Below are positions 4,859-11,807 of a stretch of DNA of 11,807 nt, piece after piece. The translations under genes were made by a program, and so were the position numbers. Under the pieces are notes generated by a model. That model made no database searches. It saw nothing but the letters and a program-made list of their open reading frames with translations, and was not told the DNA's origin. Origin of the DNA: Anaerolineales bacterium UBA3082 (lineage in GTDB: Bacteria > Chloroflexota > Anaerolineae > UBA7937); assembly GCA_002366595.1 (NCBI GenBank), contig DFBK01000056.1:1-11807 (forward strand). Reading direction: 5' to 3'. Numbering within the stretch: position 1 is the first letter of the stretch; each line of letters opens with the position of its first letter.

Positions 4859-7687
4859 CTATTGGGATAGGAGAGTTCCATCCAAGGGTGGGAGAGCCTT
4901 TCTTCTGTACACTTCACACTGTTCGCACTGCGACGCATCTTCCGTCACTGACCAGCACCTATAATCGGCGTTTTCTCGTACGGCCTGGCATCGTTCCTTC
5001 TCGTCGCAATCACGGATCTCCCAACATCTCTTGGCCCCTGAAGGGGGCAGGGCTACTCTGAAAACGGAACCCCTTCCCCTTTCGCTCCAGACATCGATAG
5101 CCCCTCCGTGGTCTTTTATGATCCTATGGCTGACCGAAAGCCCTAGGCCCATCCCCTTCCCTGGGCTCCTGGTGGTGAAGAAGGGGTCAAATATCTTGTT
5201 CAAATGTTCCTTGGCGATACCCTTTCCGGTATCGGCGAAGATTATCTCCACCCATTCTCCGCTCCTCGATTGTCGGGAAGTAACCTTGAAGGTGCCTCCC
5301 TCTCTCATGGCTTGCCTAGCGTTGGCAATGAGGTTGATGAAGACCTGTTCCAGTTGATCTGGGTCGGCGTGCATCAGCGGCAGATCGGGACTCATCTCCT
5401 TTTGGACTTCTATCTGCTGCAGGGAGAGCCGCCACTCTAGCACGGTTAAGGTCTCCTCTAGGACATCGTTGACATCAACGACCTGCCAGACCGGCTCGGA
5501 AGGCATCCCTAGACTCTTCAGTTCTCTCACGATCTTCGTCGCCTGTTGGATACGCTTCTCTATCCTCTCCATATATTCCATCTCCTGGGGCCCAAATTCC
5601 ATCTCCTCTTGCAGGAGTTCCAGGTACCCAGAGATGGCCCCCAGAGGGTTGTTCAGTTCGTGGGCTACCCCAGAGGCCAGTTGGCCTAAGGCCGCCAACT
5701 TGGAACTCTTTAGCAACTCCGCGTGTATAGCCTTCAACTCCTTTGTCCTTTCCTCCACCAGTTGTTCTAATTCTCCGGCGTGTTCCCTGATCCTCTCATA
5801 AAGCCTGGCATTCTCGATGGCCAGGGCAGCCTGGTTGGCGATGGTGAGGAGAAGGCTGCTTTCCCCTTCGGTGAAGCGGTGGGGCTTTTCCTCGTAGATG
5901 CTCAGAACGCCGATGATTTTCCCCTTGGAGATCATAGGGACTCCGAGGAAGGAATGTACCCCCTCTTGCTTGGCTCTCTCTCGTCGGCTCTCTGGAACCT
6001 CCGCTGCCCATAGATCCTCGATGACCAGAGGTTCTCCATCTCGGATGAGGTGAGCCAGTCGTTCATCGATCTTGATGCGATGTTGGCGCGCTGATTCATC
6101 CTTGTACCCCACCGCTGCTCCAATGGTCAGTTCATCTCCCTCCACGAGCCTGATGGTGCAGATGCGGGCCTGCATCACTTGAGCGACATGGCTGACTATC
6201 GATTCCAGCATCTCATCCAGTTCCAGTGACTTGGTCAGGCTTTGGGCGATGGTGTTGAGGGCCGTGAGTTCAGCCACTCGATCCCGCAACTTCTCATCGG
6301 TTTGCTCATAGAGCCGCGCATTGTTAATGGCGATGGCTAGTTGGCTAGCGACAATTGACAACAGCTGATGCTCCTGTGGGTCATATTCCCGGCCCGATAA
6401 CTTGGGTCCAAGAGCCAAGATGGCCACCAAGCGATCTTTGATGGAAAGGGGGATCAGCAACTCGGAACCGATCCCGCGCCAATATGAAATCTCATCCTTC
6501 CACAAGCCCTTGAACTGAGGCAGGGTATCGATTTCCTCCTGGGTTAATGGCCTCCTTTCCCGTTGTAGCCAACCAATCACGGGCTCTCCATCACGTACTG
6601 ATCTCTTCCAATCTGCACCGCGTGCTCCCTTCACCGCTGGGGCCCAGAGTCTATCATCTTCATGGATGAGCAACCTGACTCCCTCCGACCCGAAAGCACG
6701 ACCTATCTCTTCCTCCACGATGGAGGCTAGCTGGTCCAACTGCAAAATCCTAGTTATCCGTTGCCCTAGTTGATCGACTATAAGCAAAGCATCGTGATGG
6801 GCAGGGAAGAGGAGCCTATCTATCCAGTGTTGAATCGGACCCCATAAGGGCCATAGCAATATAGCGGCGATTCCCACTGCTGTCGCTGCGACTATGGTTT
6901 TTGTCTGCCCTGATAACATGCCAGGCAGTTTCCCCACGCCGAAGATCATGAGTAAGTAGACTGTTCCCGTTAGCCCTCCGAGGATAGCGTAGACGATGCC
7001 TCTACGGAGTACGATCTTTAGATCCAGAAGTTCGTAGCGCAGGATAGCCGCAGTTATGAGTGCGGCGAAGACTACATCACCCACAATGGTGCCAGGATAG
7101 ACGTGGATGCCCACCACCGGCGCGAGATCCAGAAGCCCTCCGAGAAATATGAATGAACTGCCTAAGAGTACATAGGCGAGCCGATTTCGTTCCCTATGAC
7201 TTCTCAGATGCCTGTAGGTCCTGAATAGAACTAACACTCCCAATAGGCTGTAGAGATACATGGAGACAGCAATCAAGATGCCAAGGGGACCCGGCCGGGG
7301 AGACCAAGCCCAGGCCGTACGACGAACCCCAGAGACCACTAGGTCGGTGGTCAGGGCCAAGGCTACAAGAACCATCCCAAGCACATAAGCCAGGACGAGG
7401 ATAGGTTCTTTGCTGCTTTTTCTCCCGGCGAGGAGCAAGGCAAAGTGGTAGTAGAGGAGAGGGAAGAAACAAGCGGGCAAGGCCACTAGCCTTTCCCAGA
7501 AGAGCGCGGTAGGGGCATCAGGGCTGGTGCGCATGCCAAAAATGAAGAGGTTCCACAGGATAGATACCCCTAGTAAAGCAGCGAAGACCCTCCTCGTGGG
7601 ATTGTATATGCCCTTCGTCAGGACGAGCGTGAGTAACATCGCATTCGCCGCTAGACAGACGAGGGGGACAAGTGCGTGCCAGTTCAT
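4859..7687 (-). CDS. Membrane sensor histidine kinase: 7TM-type sensor, two GAF domains, HisKA, HATPase_c, Cys-rich tail
   Basis: A 942-residue kinase. The start at 7687 (MNWHALVPL, GAGG 8 nt upstream) is preferred over 7705, which lacks a ribosome binding site. About nine hydrophobic helices occupy residues 4-281; the first seven resemble the N-terminal 7TM region of histidine kinases (PF16927 type). Then come GAF 1 (about 300-457), GAF 2 (476-626), a coiled coil (627-665), HisKA with His676 (GVAHELNNPLGAI), and HATPase_c with the N box (NLIANARQAM, Asn789), G1 box (DTGKGI, 819-824) and G2 box (GKGMGLGLSVS). All residues for autophosphorylation are present. A tail of about 50 residues holds six cysteines (888, 894, 900, 911, 921, 924) including two Cys-Trp pairs, like the two-CW tails of some signalling proteins; metal or redox sensing is possible. 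No receiver is fused; partners are probably the two adjacent receivers. It begins 27 nt after the GH3 gene. Confidence 0.95.
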   Translation of the reverse strand: MNWHALVPLVCLAANAMLLTLVLTKGIYNPTRRVFAALLGVSILWNLFIFGMRTSPDAPTALFWERLVALPACFFPLLYYHFALLLAGRKSSKEPILVLAYVLGMVLVALALTTDLVVSGVRRTAWAWSPRPGPLGILIAVSMYLYSLLGVLVLFRTYRHLRSHRERNRLAYVLLGSSFIFLGGLLDLAPVVGIHVYPGTIVGDVVFAALITAAILRYELLDLKIVLRRGIVYAILGGLTGTVYLLMIFGVGKLPGMLSGQTKTIVAATAVGIAAILLWPLWGPIQHWIDRLLFPAHHDALLIVDQLGQRITRILQLDQLASIVEEEIGRAFGSEGVRLLIHEDDRLWAPAVKGARGADWKRSVRDGEPVIGWLQRERRPLTQEEIDTLPQFKGLWKDEISYWRGIGSELLIPLSIKDRLVAILALGPKLSGREYDPQEHQLLSIVASQLAIAINNARLYEQTDEKLRDRVAELTALNTIAQSLTKSLELDEMLESIVSHVAQVMQARICTIRLVEGDELTIGAAVGYKDESARQHRIKIDERLAHLIRDGEPLVIEDLWAAEVPESRRERAKQEGVHSFLGVPMISKGKIIGVLSIYEEKPHRFTEGESSLLLTIANQAALAIENARLYERIREHAGELEQLVEERTKELKAIHAELLKSSKLAALGQLASGVAHELNNPLGAISGYLELLQEEMEFGPQEMEYMERIEKRIQQATKIVRELKSLGMPSEPVWQVVDVNDVLEETLTVLEWRLSLQQIEVQKEMSPDLPLMHADPDQLEQVFINLIANARQAMREGGTFKVTSRQSRSGEWVEIIFADTGKGIAKEHLNKIFDPFFTTRSPGKGMGLGLSVSHRIIKDHGGAIDVWSERGRGSVFRVALPPSGAKRCWEIRDCDEKERCQAVRENADYRCWSVTEDASQCEQCEVYRRKALPPLDGTLLSQ

Positions 7688-7714
7688 GAAGCCTACCTCG
7701 ATCATTGATCCAAG

Positions 7715-9355
7715 TTAGGAAGCCAAACCCTGACTATGCATTTTCAGTAATCTTTGGAGAACCTCCTGAGAAGAGACGATATGGGGCGGTTTGAGATGGG
7801 CGAGGTCTGCGCCAAGCGCTTGCCTATCCCGCATATATCTCTCGAAAGTACCGGGAGACAGAAGGGTGACCCGAAGCGGATCCAAGCCAAGTAGCTCCTC
7901 CAAATGGCGATAATCGGAGTCCAAGACTTTTAGGGTAGTGTGCAGTCTCTCCTTGACCACGGCGTGGGATAGCGAGTCGTCCCTTGTCTCGATGTAAAGA
8001 TGCAAGAAGGAGCGTTCCCCTTCCACCTCCTTGCTGGCCGCCCAGTCAACGAAGGGCACTCCTGAGTCTGCTAGAGCCCTCCAGAGAAGTTTCTCGGTCA
8101 GACGCGTAAAGCCAGCGATATCTATGACATCATCACAGCGAGAGTAGAAGCGCATTTGGGGAAGGTCTATCTCCGGGCGGGCGTTTCTGAGAGCCGTTAT
8201 CTCGATCATATCTCCCACCCGGTAGCGCACGAAAATGCCCCCCTTGAGGGTTGTTCCCACTATTTCGTACTTCTGGCCAGCCTCCACCTCGTCCAGAAGG
8301 AGAGTGGAGGGTTGGTAGGAGGGTTCATCTTTGGATCTCAACTGCTCCTCCTCTGGTATGAACTCTAGGAAGCTCATATCAGGGAAGAAGGTCATATCCT
8401 CGTAATCCCAAGTCTGGGTAGCAATGGTGCCCAGTTCGGTGGCAGCATAGATCTCGATGGGGTATCGCCCCCAGTATCTCCTGACCTGACCCCTTAGAGT
8501 ATCGGTATCCATGCCCCCAGCGACTATGCCCTTGAGGGACCAAAGGTCGGTGGGCAGCATTGGTCGTCTTTCTAGTTTGCTCCTAAGCAAGCCCTTCACC
8601 ACCCTGCCTACCACGGCGGGACGGCGCGATAGCCCGGGCGTCTTTGCTCCTTCAAGGCCTCCTTCAAACCGCTGGCCCACAGCCACGAGCACGCTAGAGA
8701 GGCCGGCGAAGAAATCCAGGCCCTCACTCAAGGCCAAGCGAAACCCTTCCTCAATCCTCTCCTGGAAGGACATTTTCTCCGCCACTTCTACGGGGGGCAG
8801 AAAGCGGAACGGAAATTCCCTGAGGAGCCCGTAAGGGATCTGCCCGCTCGCGTAGGGTGCTGGAGCTAGCCCATAGAGGATCCTATCCCCTTCCTCCAGG
8901 GAGAAGTCCCCCTTTCCACGGCTGGAGGAGAGCATTAGTGTGGCAAGTATGTACTGCACGGATCGTTGGTAGAACTCTGCACTCACAGGAGCCCATTTCA
9001 TATCGTATTCTCCTGACCTGCCTGAGGTGCGGGCCCAAGATAGAGGCTTCTCGGGAAGGACATCCTCTTGCTTTTGAGAAAGATAGGGTTCGTAGACCTC
9101 GTACTTCATCAGGGGGACCACACGGCGAAATTCTTCTACGCTCTTAGGCGTTTGTCCTCTCAACAACTGCTTGCCCAGTTCGCACCCCTTCAGCCTCTCT
9201 ATCTGCTCCAGCAATAACCTCTCTTGAATCTCCATGAACTCTGGGAGACTCAAGTCTAGGAAACCACAGTATTTGTGCCAGATCTTCTCTCTCCTGCCCT
9301 GCCGGAGAAGTTCAACCGTACTTCGGGTGTCTCCCTCTGTGGATATCATGGTCAT
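7715..9355 (-). CDS. GH3-family adenylate-forming acyl-acid amido synthetase-like protein
   Basis: A 546-residue protein of near-normal GH3 length. Plant GH3 enzymes adenylate a carboxylic acid (auxin, jasmonate, benzoates) and pass it to an amino acid; bacterial members are mostly uncharacterised. The three nucleotide-binding motifs are visible: motif I ARTSGRSGEYDMK (108-120, for the SSGTSxGxxK type), motif II IYAATELGT (302-310) and motif III YRVGD (378-382). The entry motif PLMKYEVYEPYL (81-92), the hinge block GGIFVRYRVGD and the C-terminal LKPPHIV also fit. No signal peptide or membrane segment, so probably cytoplasmic. AAGGAG 8 nt before the ATG fixes the start. As first gene of the operon with the kinase and Asn-receiver, it may make or remove a signal acid conjugate, but the substrate cannot be read from the sequence. 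Membership is firm, substrate unknown. Confidence 0.93.
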   Translation of the reverse strand: MTMISTEGDTRSTVELLRQGRREKIWHKYCGFLDLSLPEFMEIQERLLLEQIERLKGCELGKQLLRGQTPKSVEEFRRVVPLMKYEVYEPYLSQKQEDVLPEKPLSWARTSGRSGEYDMKWAPVSAEFYQRSVQYILATLMLSSSRGKGDFSLEEGDRILYGLAPAPYASGQIPYGLLREFPFRFLPPVEVAEKMSFQERIEEGFRLALSEGLDFFAGLSSVLVAVGQRFEGGLEGAKTPGLSRRPAVVGRVVKGLLRSKLERRPMLPTDLWSLKGIVAGGMDTDTLRGQVRRYWGRYPIEIYAATELGTIATQTWDYEDMTFFPDMSFLEFIPEEEQLRSKDEPSYQPSTLLLDEVEAGQKYEIVGTTLKGGIFVRYRVGDMIEITALRNARPEIDLPQMRFYSRCDDVIDIAGFTRLTEKLLWRALADSGVPFVDWAASKEVEGERSFLHLYIETRDDSLSHAVVKERLHTTLKVLDSDYRHLEELLGLDPLRVTLLSPGTFERYMRDRQALGADLAHLKPPHIVSSQEVLQRLLKMHSQGLAS

Positions 9356-9527
9356 GGCTCAATCTCCTTTCTCAGATGAGAATCGCGCTGTTCCTCTGCC
9401 CGCTTATCGCCTCGGTGATAGAACAAAGAGCGGCGAGTCCCCTCATCCGCTCTTCTGGCCTCTCTCCTTCCTTTGCCATGTTCGGCTCCCTTTCGCTATA
9501 GGATGTCCACTGATGGCCTTTTCCGTT
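9356..9527 (-). promoter_or_regulatory. Structured leader of the GH3 operon
   Basis: About 170 nt separate the predicted transcription start from the GH3 ATG. The leader contains AAGAGCGG and CCGCTCTT (9426-9454), a perfect 8-bp stem around a 13-nt loop, followed by TTGTTCT, and nearer the gene a TGTTC/GAACA pair enclosing TATC/GATA. It ends in AAGGAG. I recognise no known riboswitch consensus. The first hairpin could act as an attenuator or stabilise the mRNA. Confidence 0.4.
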
Positions 9528-9533
9528 TTGTCT

Positions 9534-9562
9534 ATTTTATAGTATTCCCCCCGTCTTGTCAA
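9534..9562 (-). promoter_or_regulatory. Near-consensus sigma70-type promoter of the GH3-kinase-receiver operon
   Basis: On the minus strand a perfect -35 TTGACA (9557-9562), a 17-bp spacer and TAAAAT (9534-9539, five of six to TATAAT) form the best promoter in the window. Predicted start is near 9527. The -35 lies inside a GC-rich palindrome, and the MITE target duplication begins only 7 bp upstream of the -35. Confidence 0.75.
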
Positions 9563-9568
9563 CGGGGG
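9548..9568. promoter_or_regulatory. GC-rich palindrome over the -35 element, possible operator
   Basis: CCCCCGT, 7 nt, ACGGGGG: a perfect 7-bp inverted repeat whose centre contains most of the -35 hexamer of the GH3 promoter. A repressor bound here would block RNA polymerase. It could also form a stem-loop in a transcript arriving from the upstream gene, but no T-run follows, so an operator is the better reading. No regulator gene is visible nearby. Confidence 0.45.
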
Positions 9569-9575
9569 AAATGGC

Positions 9576-9735
9576 GAGACTGTTGAAAAAGTGGGATAGA
9601 TTCTTTGGCGATCGACAATTTATCCCACAAACGGCTAGAATTTGAATGATTGTAGGGACAGAAAGCGGGAAGAGATACTGTGGACGCAATTTCTCTCCCA
9701 CTATGCTAAACGAGGAGGTGTTTTTCAACAGCCTC
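9576..9735. mobile_element. 160-bp MITE-like non-autonomous transposable element
   Basis: Ends are GAGACTGTTGAAAAA (9576-9590) and, inverted, GAGGCTGTTGAAAAA (9721-9735): 14 of 15 bases match. It is flanked by a perfect 7-bp direct repeat AAATGGC (9569-9575 and 9736-9742), a target-site duplication. Inside there is no credible ORF. A subterminal hairpin lies next to the left end, and a GTGGGA word occurs three times (9591 plus; 9628 and 9701 minus). Such elements are mobilised in trans by a transposase recognising the same ends; I cannot assign the IS family. It lies between the 3' end of the nucleotidyltransferase fusion gene and the GH3 promoter. Confidence 0.88.
9586..9628 (-). terminator. 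Terminator-like hairpin carried by the MITE
   Basis: Read on the minus strand, GTGGGATAAATT, a 14-nt loop and AATCTATCCCAC form a 12-bp stem with one mismatch, followed at once by TTTTT, which belongs to the element's terminal inverted repeat. This is the layout of an intrinsic terminator, placed after the nucleotidyltransferase fusion gene that ends at 9771. No other terminator is visible between that stop codon and the GH3 promoter. Confidence 0.5.
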
Positions 9736-9770
9736 AAATGGCTAGGTATGGCAGAGTGGAGCAGGGGAGG

Positions 9771-11780
9771 CTAGGTGGCGCTCTGGCGATCGGCGGCCCG
9801 CAGGTGCTTTATCGCTCGGGAGGAGTAGACTATGGCTGTAAGGAAGGCATGGGCCGCCATAACCATCAAGGCGTAGAGGGGCAGGCCAAAGATGGCTCCA
9901 GCCAGCATATAGAGGGTGTATATGTTCCTTCTCCCGTCGAACCTTCTGAAGAGACGATCGAATCTGGCATAATCAGCCAAGGAAACCCCCATCACTTGCT
10001 TGAACTGCATAGAGCAGTGCCTGCTGAAGGAATCGAGGATTAGGATGAGGAGGCCCAAAACTAGCGGTAGGAGGCTTCCACTTCCAGAGAAGATATACCA
10101 AGCGAAGGCTATGTACCATGATTGTTCGAAGAGGAGGTCAAAGGAGTGCTCGATGTGACCCAGTTTGGTGGTCACTCCCCGCGCCCTAGCCAACTTTCCA
10201 TCCACTCCGTCCAATATGTTCACTACTAGAGTGAGGAGAGAAGCCCAAAGAAAGTATCCTTGGAGGAAAAGGAAGGTGGCAAAGTAGGCGACTATATTGG
10301 TGAAGATGGTCACCTGATTGGGCGTGATGGGCCACTCCGACAGGTAGTAGGTGATTCTGTTCTCGATGGGCCGGTGGAGGTACCAGGCCAAGAGGTCAAG
10401 AGTGCCCTTTTGTGTCCTTTCAATCAGCAACTTCTTAGCCCTCTTGAGATCCTTCTCGTTCTCTACCCTGATCCAGGAGATGGGCAGCTCTCTTCTCATC
10501 TCTGCTAGGTAAGTGGGGATCTCGGAGATATCTAGGTAGCCGATTCCAAGGCCCTCCAATTGATCTCCGCTTTGCGGCGAGTCATCTAGTAGGATGCGAA
10601 GGAGTTGAGGGGTGCAAAGGGTGGCCCCGATATAGACCCCATCCCACTCTTCAAGATTCTTGCCTATGGCTTTAACGCCGTCTCCAATGAGTACCTTGGG
10701 CAGGCCACGTGCTTTGTCGATTCTCCTATCGATAGCCAAAGTCGCCTCCTCCCGGTCGAGGAGGGCCTCGATTATCCGAGCATCGAAAAGGCGATCCCCC
10801 TCCAAGAGCAAGAATTCTCCCCCCACGATGGGGGGTGACCACCCATCCCCACCTTCTACATACTCTATTTTCATTCCTAGGCCGCTCTTCTTGTCGAGGT
10901 ATTCTTTTATGGGCTTCCCTCGGGGCCCCAGCATGATGGTTACCCTCCTGATGTCCAGGGCTTTGAGGAGTTGGAGGTTCCTCTCCAATAGAGAGAGGCC
11001 ACACAGTTTGGTCAGCATCTTGAGGCTTCCCTCTGAGGTGGCTAGGATCACCGCTTCTCTCACCCTCTTTCCCTTCTCGGACAGGCGCTGACATAGAAGC
11101 CTCTCTGCCGTCTGCCAGTCCTCGTCGGTGTCGATGTCCAACCAGAAGCCTCCTTTGAGGTCGTAGATACGGAGTTCTCGCTCCTTGATCCATTCCTGCT
11201 TCACGTCGTTCCATTCGTCCCTGCCTCGGGCCAGGCATCTCTCGATGACCGGGAAGATGCGCTCTGAACAGATAAAGAATCCTGCATCTATGTAGTTGAA
11301 CCCCTCCAGTTCCTTACTTAGCCTTTCCACAGATCGTAGATCGCCTTCCGCCTTGGTGGCCTCCGCGGCATCTATGTAGCGTGGGGATGAGTCGAAGGCT
11401 CCAACGAACTCTCCAGGCGAAGATAATAGCCCCTTCATCCTCTGAGGGTCGAAAAGGTGGTCACCCATGGCCACCAGAAAGCGCTGGTCCACGAAGTCGC
11501 GAGCGGCCAACACGGATATGGCGTTACCTTCTGGCCAACGCTCGTTCACTACTAGGGTGATGTTGTACCGCTCTTCAAGTCTCCTCTCTCTTATGAAGGC
11601 TTCCACCAACTCCGCTTTGTAACCGGCAACCACGACGAAATCCTGGATGCCCAATTGGCTGAGAGAGGCCAGGCTCCTCTCCAGCAAGGTTTGCCCTGCC
11701 AGTTCAAGGAGCGCCTTGGGCTTTCCGTGGTTGCTTTCTAATCTAGTTCCGTCGCCTGCTGCCAGAATCACTGCTTTCAT
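9771..11780 (-). CDS. Three-domain protein: nucleotidyltransferase, degenerate nucleotidyltransferase, CDP-alcohol phosphatidyltransferase
   Basis: A 669-residue protein. The start at 11780 (MKAVILAAGDGTRL) is preferred over 11798 because the family begins there and GGGGGA lies just upstream. Domain 1 (1-230) is an intact sugar/polyol-phosphate nucleotidyltransferase: Gly9-x-Gly11-x-Arg13, Lys22 (GKPKALLELAG), Asp107 (MGDHLF) and the DIDTDEDW end (215-222). Domain 2 (240-455) repeats the fold (AVILATSEG, LCGLSLLERNLQLL) but lacks the glycine-rich loop and looks non-catalytic. Domain 3 (460-655) is a membrane CDP-alcohol phosphatidyltransferase with Asp524, Asp527-Gly528, Ala531-Arg532, then GHIEHSFD where GxxxDxxxD is usual. 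The closest known design is the inositol-1-phosphate cytidylyltransferase / di-myo-inositol-phosphate-phosphate synthase fusion, so it may make a CDP-polyol and transfer the phosphopolyol to an alcohol or lipid. Substrates unproven; fold assignment firm. Confidence 0.88.
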   Translation of the reverse strand: MKAVILAAGDGTRLESNHGKPKALLELAGQTLLERSLASLSQLGIQDFVVVAGYKAELVEAFIRERRLEERYNITLVVNERWPEGNAISVLAARDFVDQRFLVAMGDHLFDPQRMKGLLSSPGEFVGAFDSSPRYIDAAEATKAEGDLRSVERLSKELEGFNYIDAGFFICSERIFPVIERCLARGRDEWNDVKQEWIKERELRIYDLKGGFWLDIDTDEDWQTAERLLCQRLSEKGKRVREAVILATSEGSLKMLTKLCGLSLLERNLQLLKALDIRRVTIMLGPRGKPIKEYLDKKSGLGMKIEYVEGGDGWSPPIVGGEFLLLEGDRLFDARIIEALLDREEATLAIDRRIDKARGLPKVLIGDGVKAIGKNLEEWDGVYIGATLCTPQLLRILLDDSPQSGDQLEGLGIGYLDISEIPTYLAEMRRELPISWIRVENEKDLKRAKKLLIERTQKGTLDLLAWYLHRPIENRITYYLSEWPITPNQVTIFTNIVAYFATFLFLQGYFLWASLLTLVVNILDGVDGKLARARGVTTKLGHIEHSFDLLFEQSWYIAFAWYIFSGSGSLLPLVLGLLILILDSFSRHCSMQFKQVMGVSLADYARFDRLFRRFDGRRNIYTLYMLAGAIFGLPLYALMVMAAHAFLTAIVYSSRAIKHLRAADRQSAT

Positions 11781-11807
11781 CAGTTTTTCCCCCGTCATCT
11801 GCTCTAT

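Noticed and set aside
4859..7687. Hybrid kinase with fused receiver
   Set aside because: After HATPase_c only a Cys-rich tail of about 50 residues follows; receivers are separate genes.
9537..9737. 66-codon minus-strand ORF spanning the MITE
   Set aside because: It covers the inverted repeats and target duplication, has no ribosome binding site and resembles no protein.
9642..10043. Plus-strand ORF of 133 codons opposite the fusion gene
   Set aside because: It starts inside the MITE and is otherwise the antisense of a well-supported coding region.

Overview
The window reads like a bacterial chromosome fragment, most probably from Chloroflexota (Anaerolineae-like). The reasons are membrane-anchored proteins with long Thr-Pro linkers behind a single transmembrane helix, a histidine kinase with an N-terminal 7TM-type sensor and paired GAF domains, and the style of the TrmD protein. 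This placement rests on family habits, not on a marker-gene tree. Coding density is high, most genes lie on the minus strand, and no rRNA, tRNA or CRISPR is visible.

Left part (1-2861, minus strand): a membrane-anchored mosaic protein (TPR plus TolB-like propeller) is followed 59 nt later by the start of a membrane-anchored M23 peptidase that runs off the left edge. Both look like cell-envelope proteins. Divergent from them, on the plus strand, is trmD (2862-3590), the only clear housekeeping gene, standing here without rpsP, rimM or rplS.

Middle (3752-9562, minus strand): a signalling cluster. From a near-consensus sigma70-type promoter (about 9534-9562) overlapped by a GC-rich palindrome, and through a leader of about 170 nt, come a GH3-family acyl-acid amido synthetase-like enzyme, a large membrane histidine kinase (9 predicted TM helices, two GAF domains, HisKA, HATPase_c, six-cysteine tail), and a single-domain receiver in which the phospho-acceptor Asp is replaced by Asn. 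After a possible terminator, a second, intact single-domain receiver (a close paralogue) has its own promoter. This is the most unusual unit in the window: a GH3 enzyme, of the family that makes hormone-amino acid conjugates in plants, in one apparent operon with a sensor kinase and receivers that have no output domain.

Right part (9569-11780): a 160-bp non-autonomous transposable element (MITE) with 15-bp terminal inverted repeats and a perfect 7-bp target duplication sits between the GH3 promoter and the preceding gene. It carries a terminator-like hairpin facing that gene. The gene is a three-domain protein with an intact sugar/polyol-phosphate nucleotidyltransferase domain, a second degenerate one, and a membrane CDP-alcohol phosphatidyltransferase domain with an altered Asp motif. 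It resembles, but is not identical to, bifunctional inositol-1-phosphate cytidylyltransferase / di-myo-inositol-phosphate-phosphate synthase enzymes.
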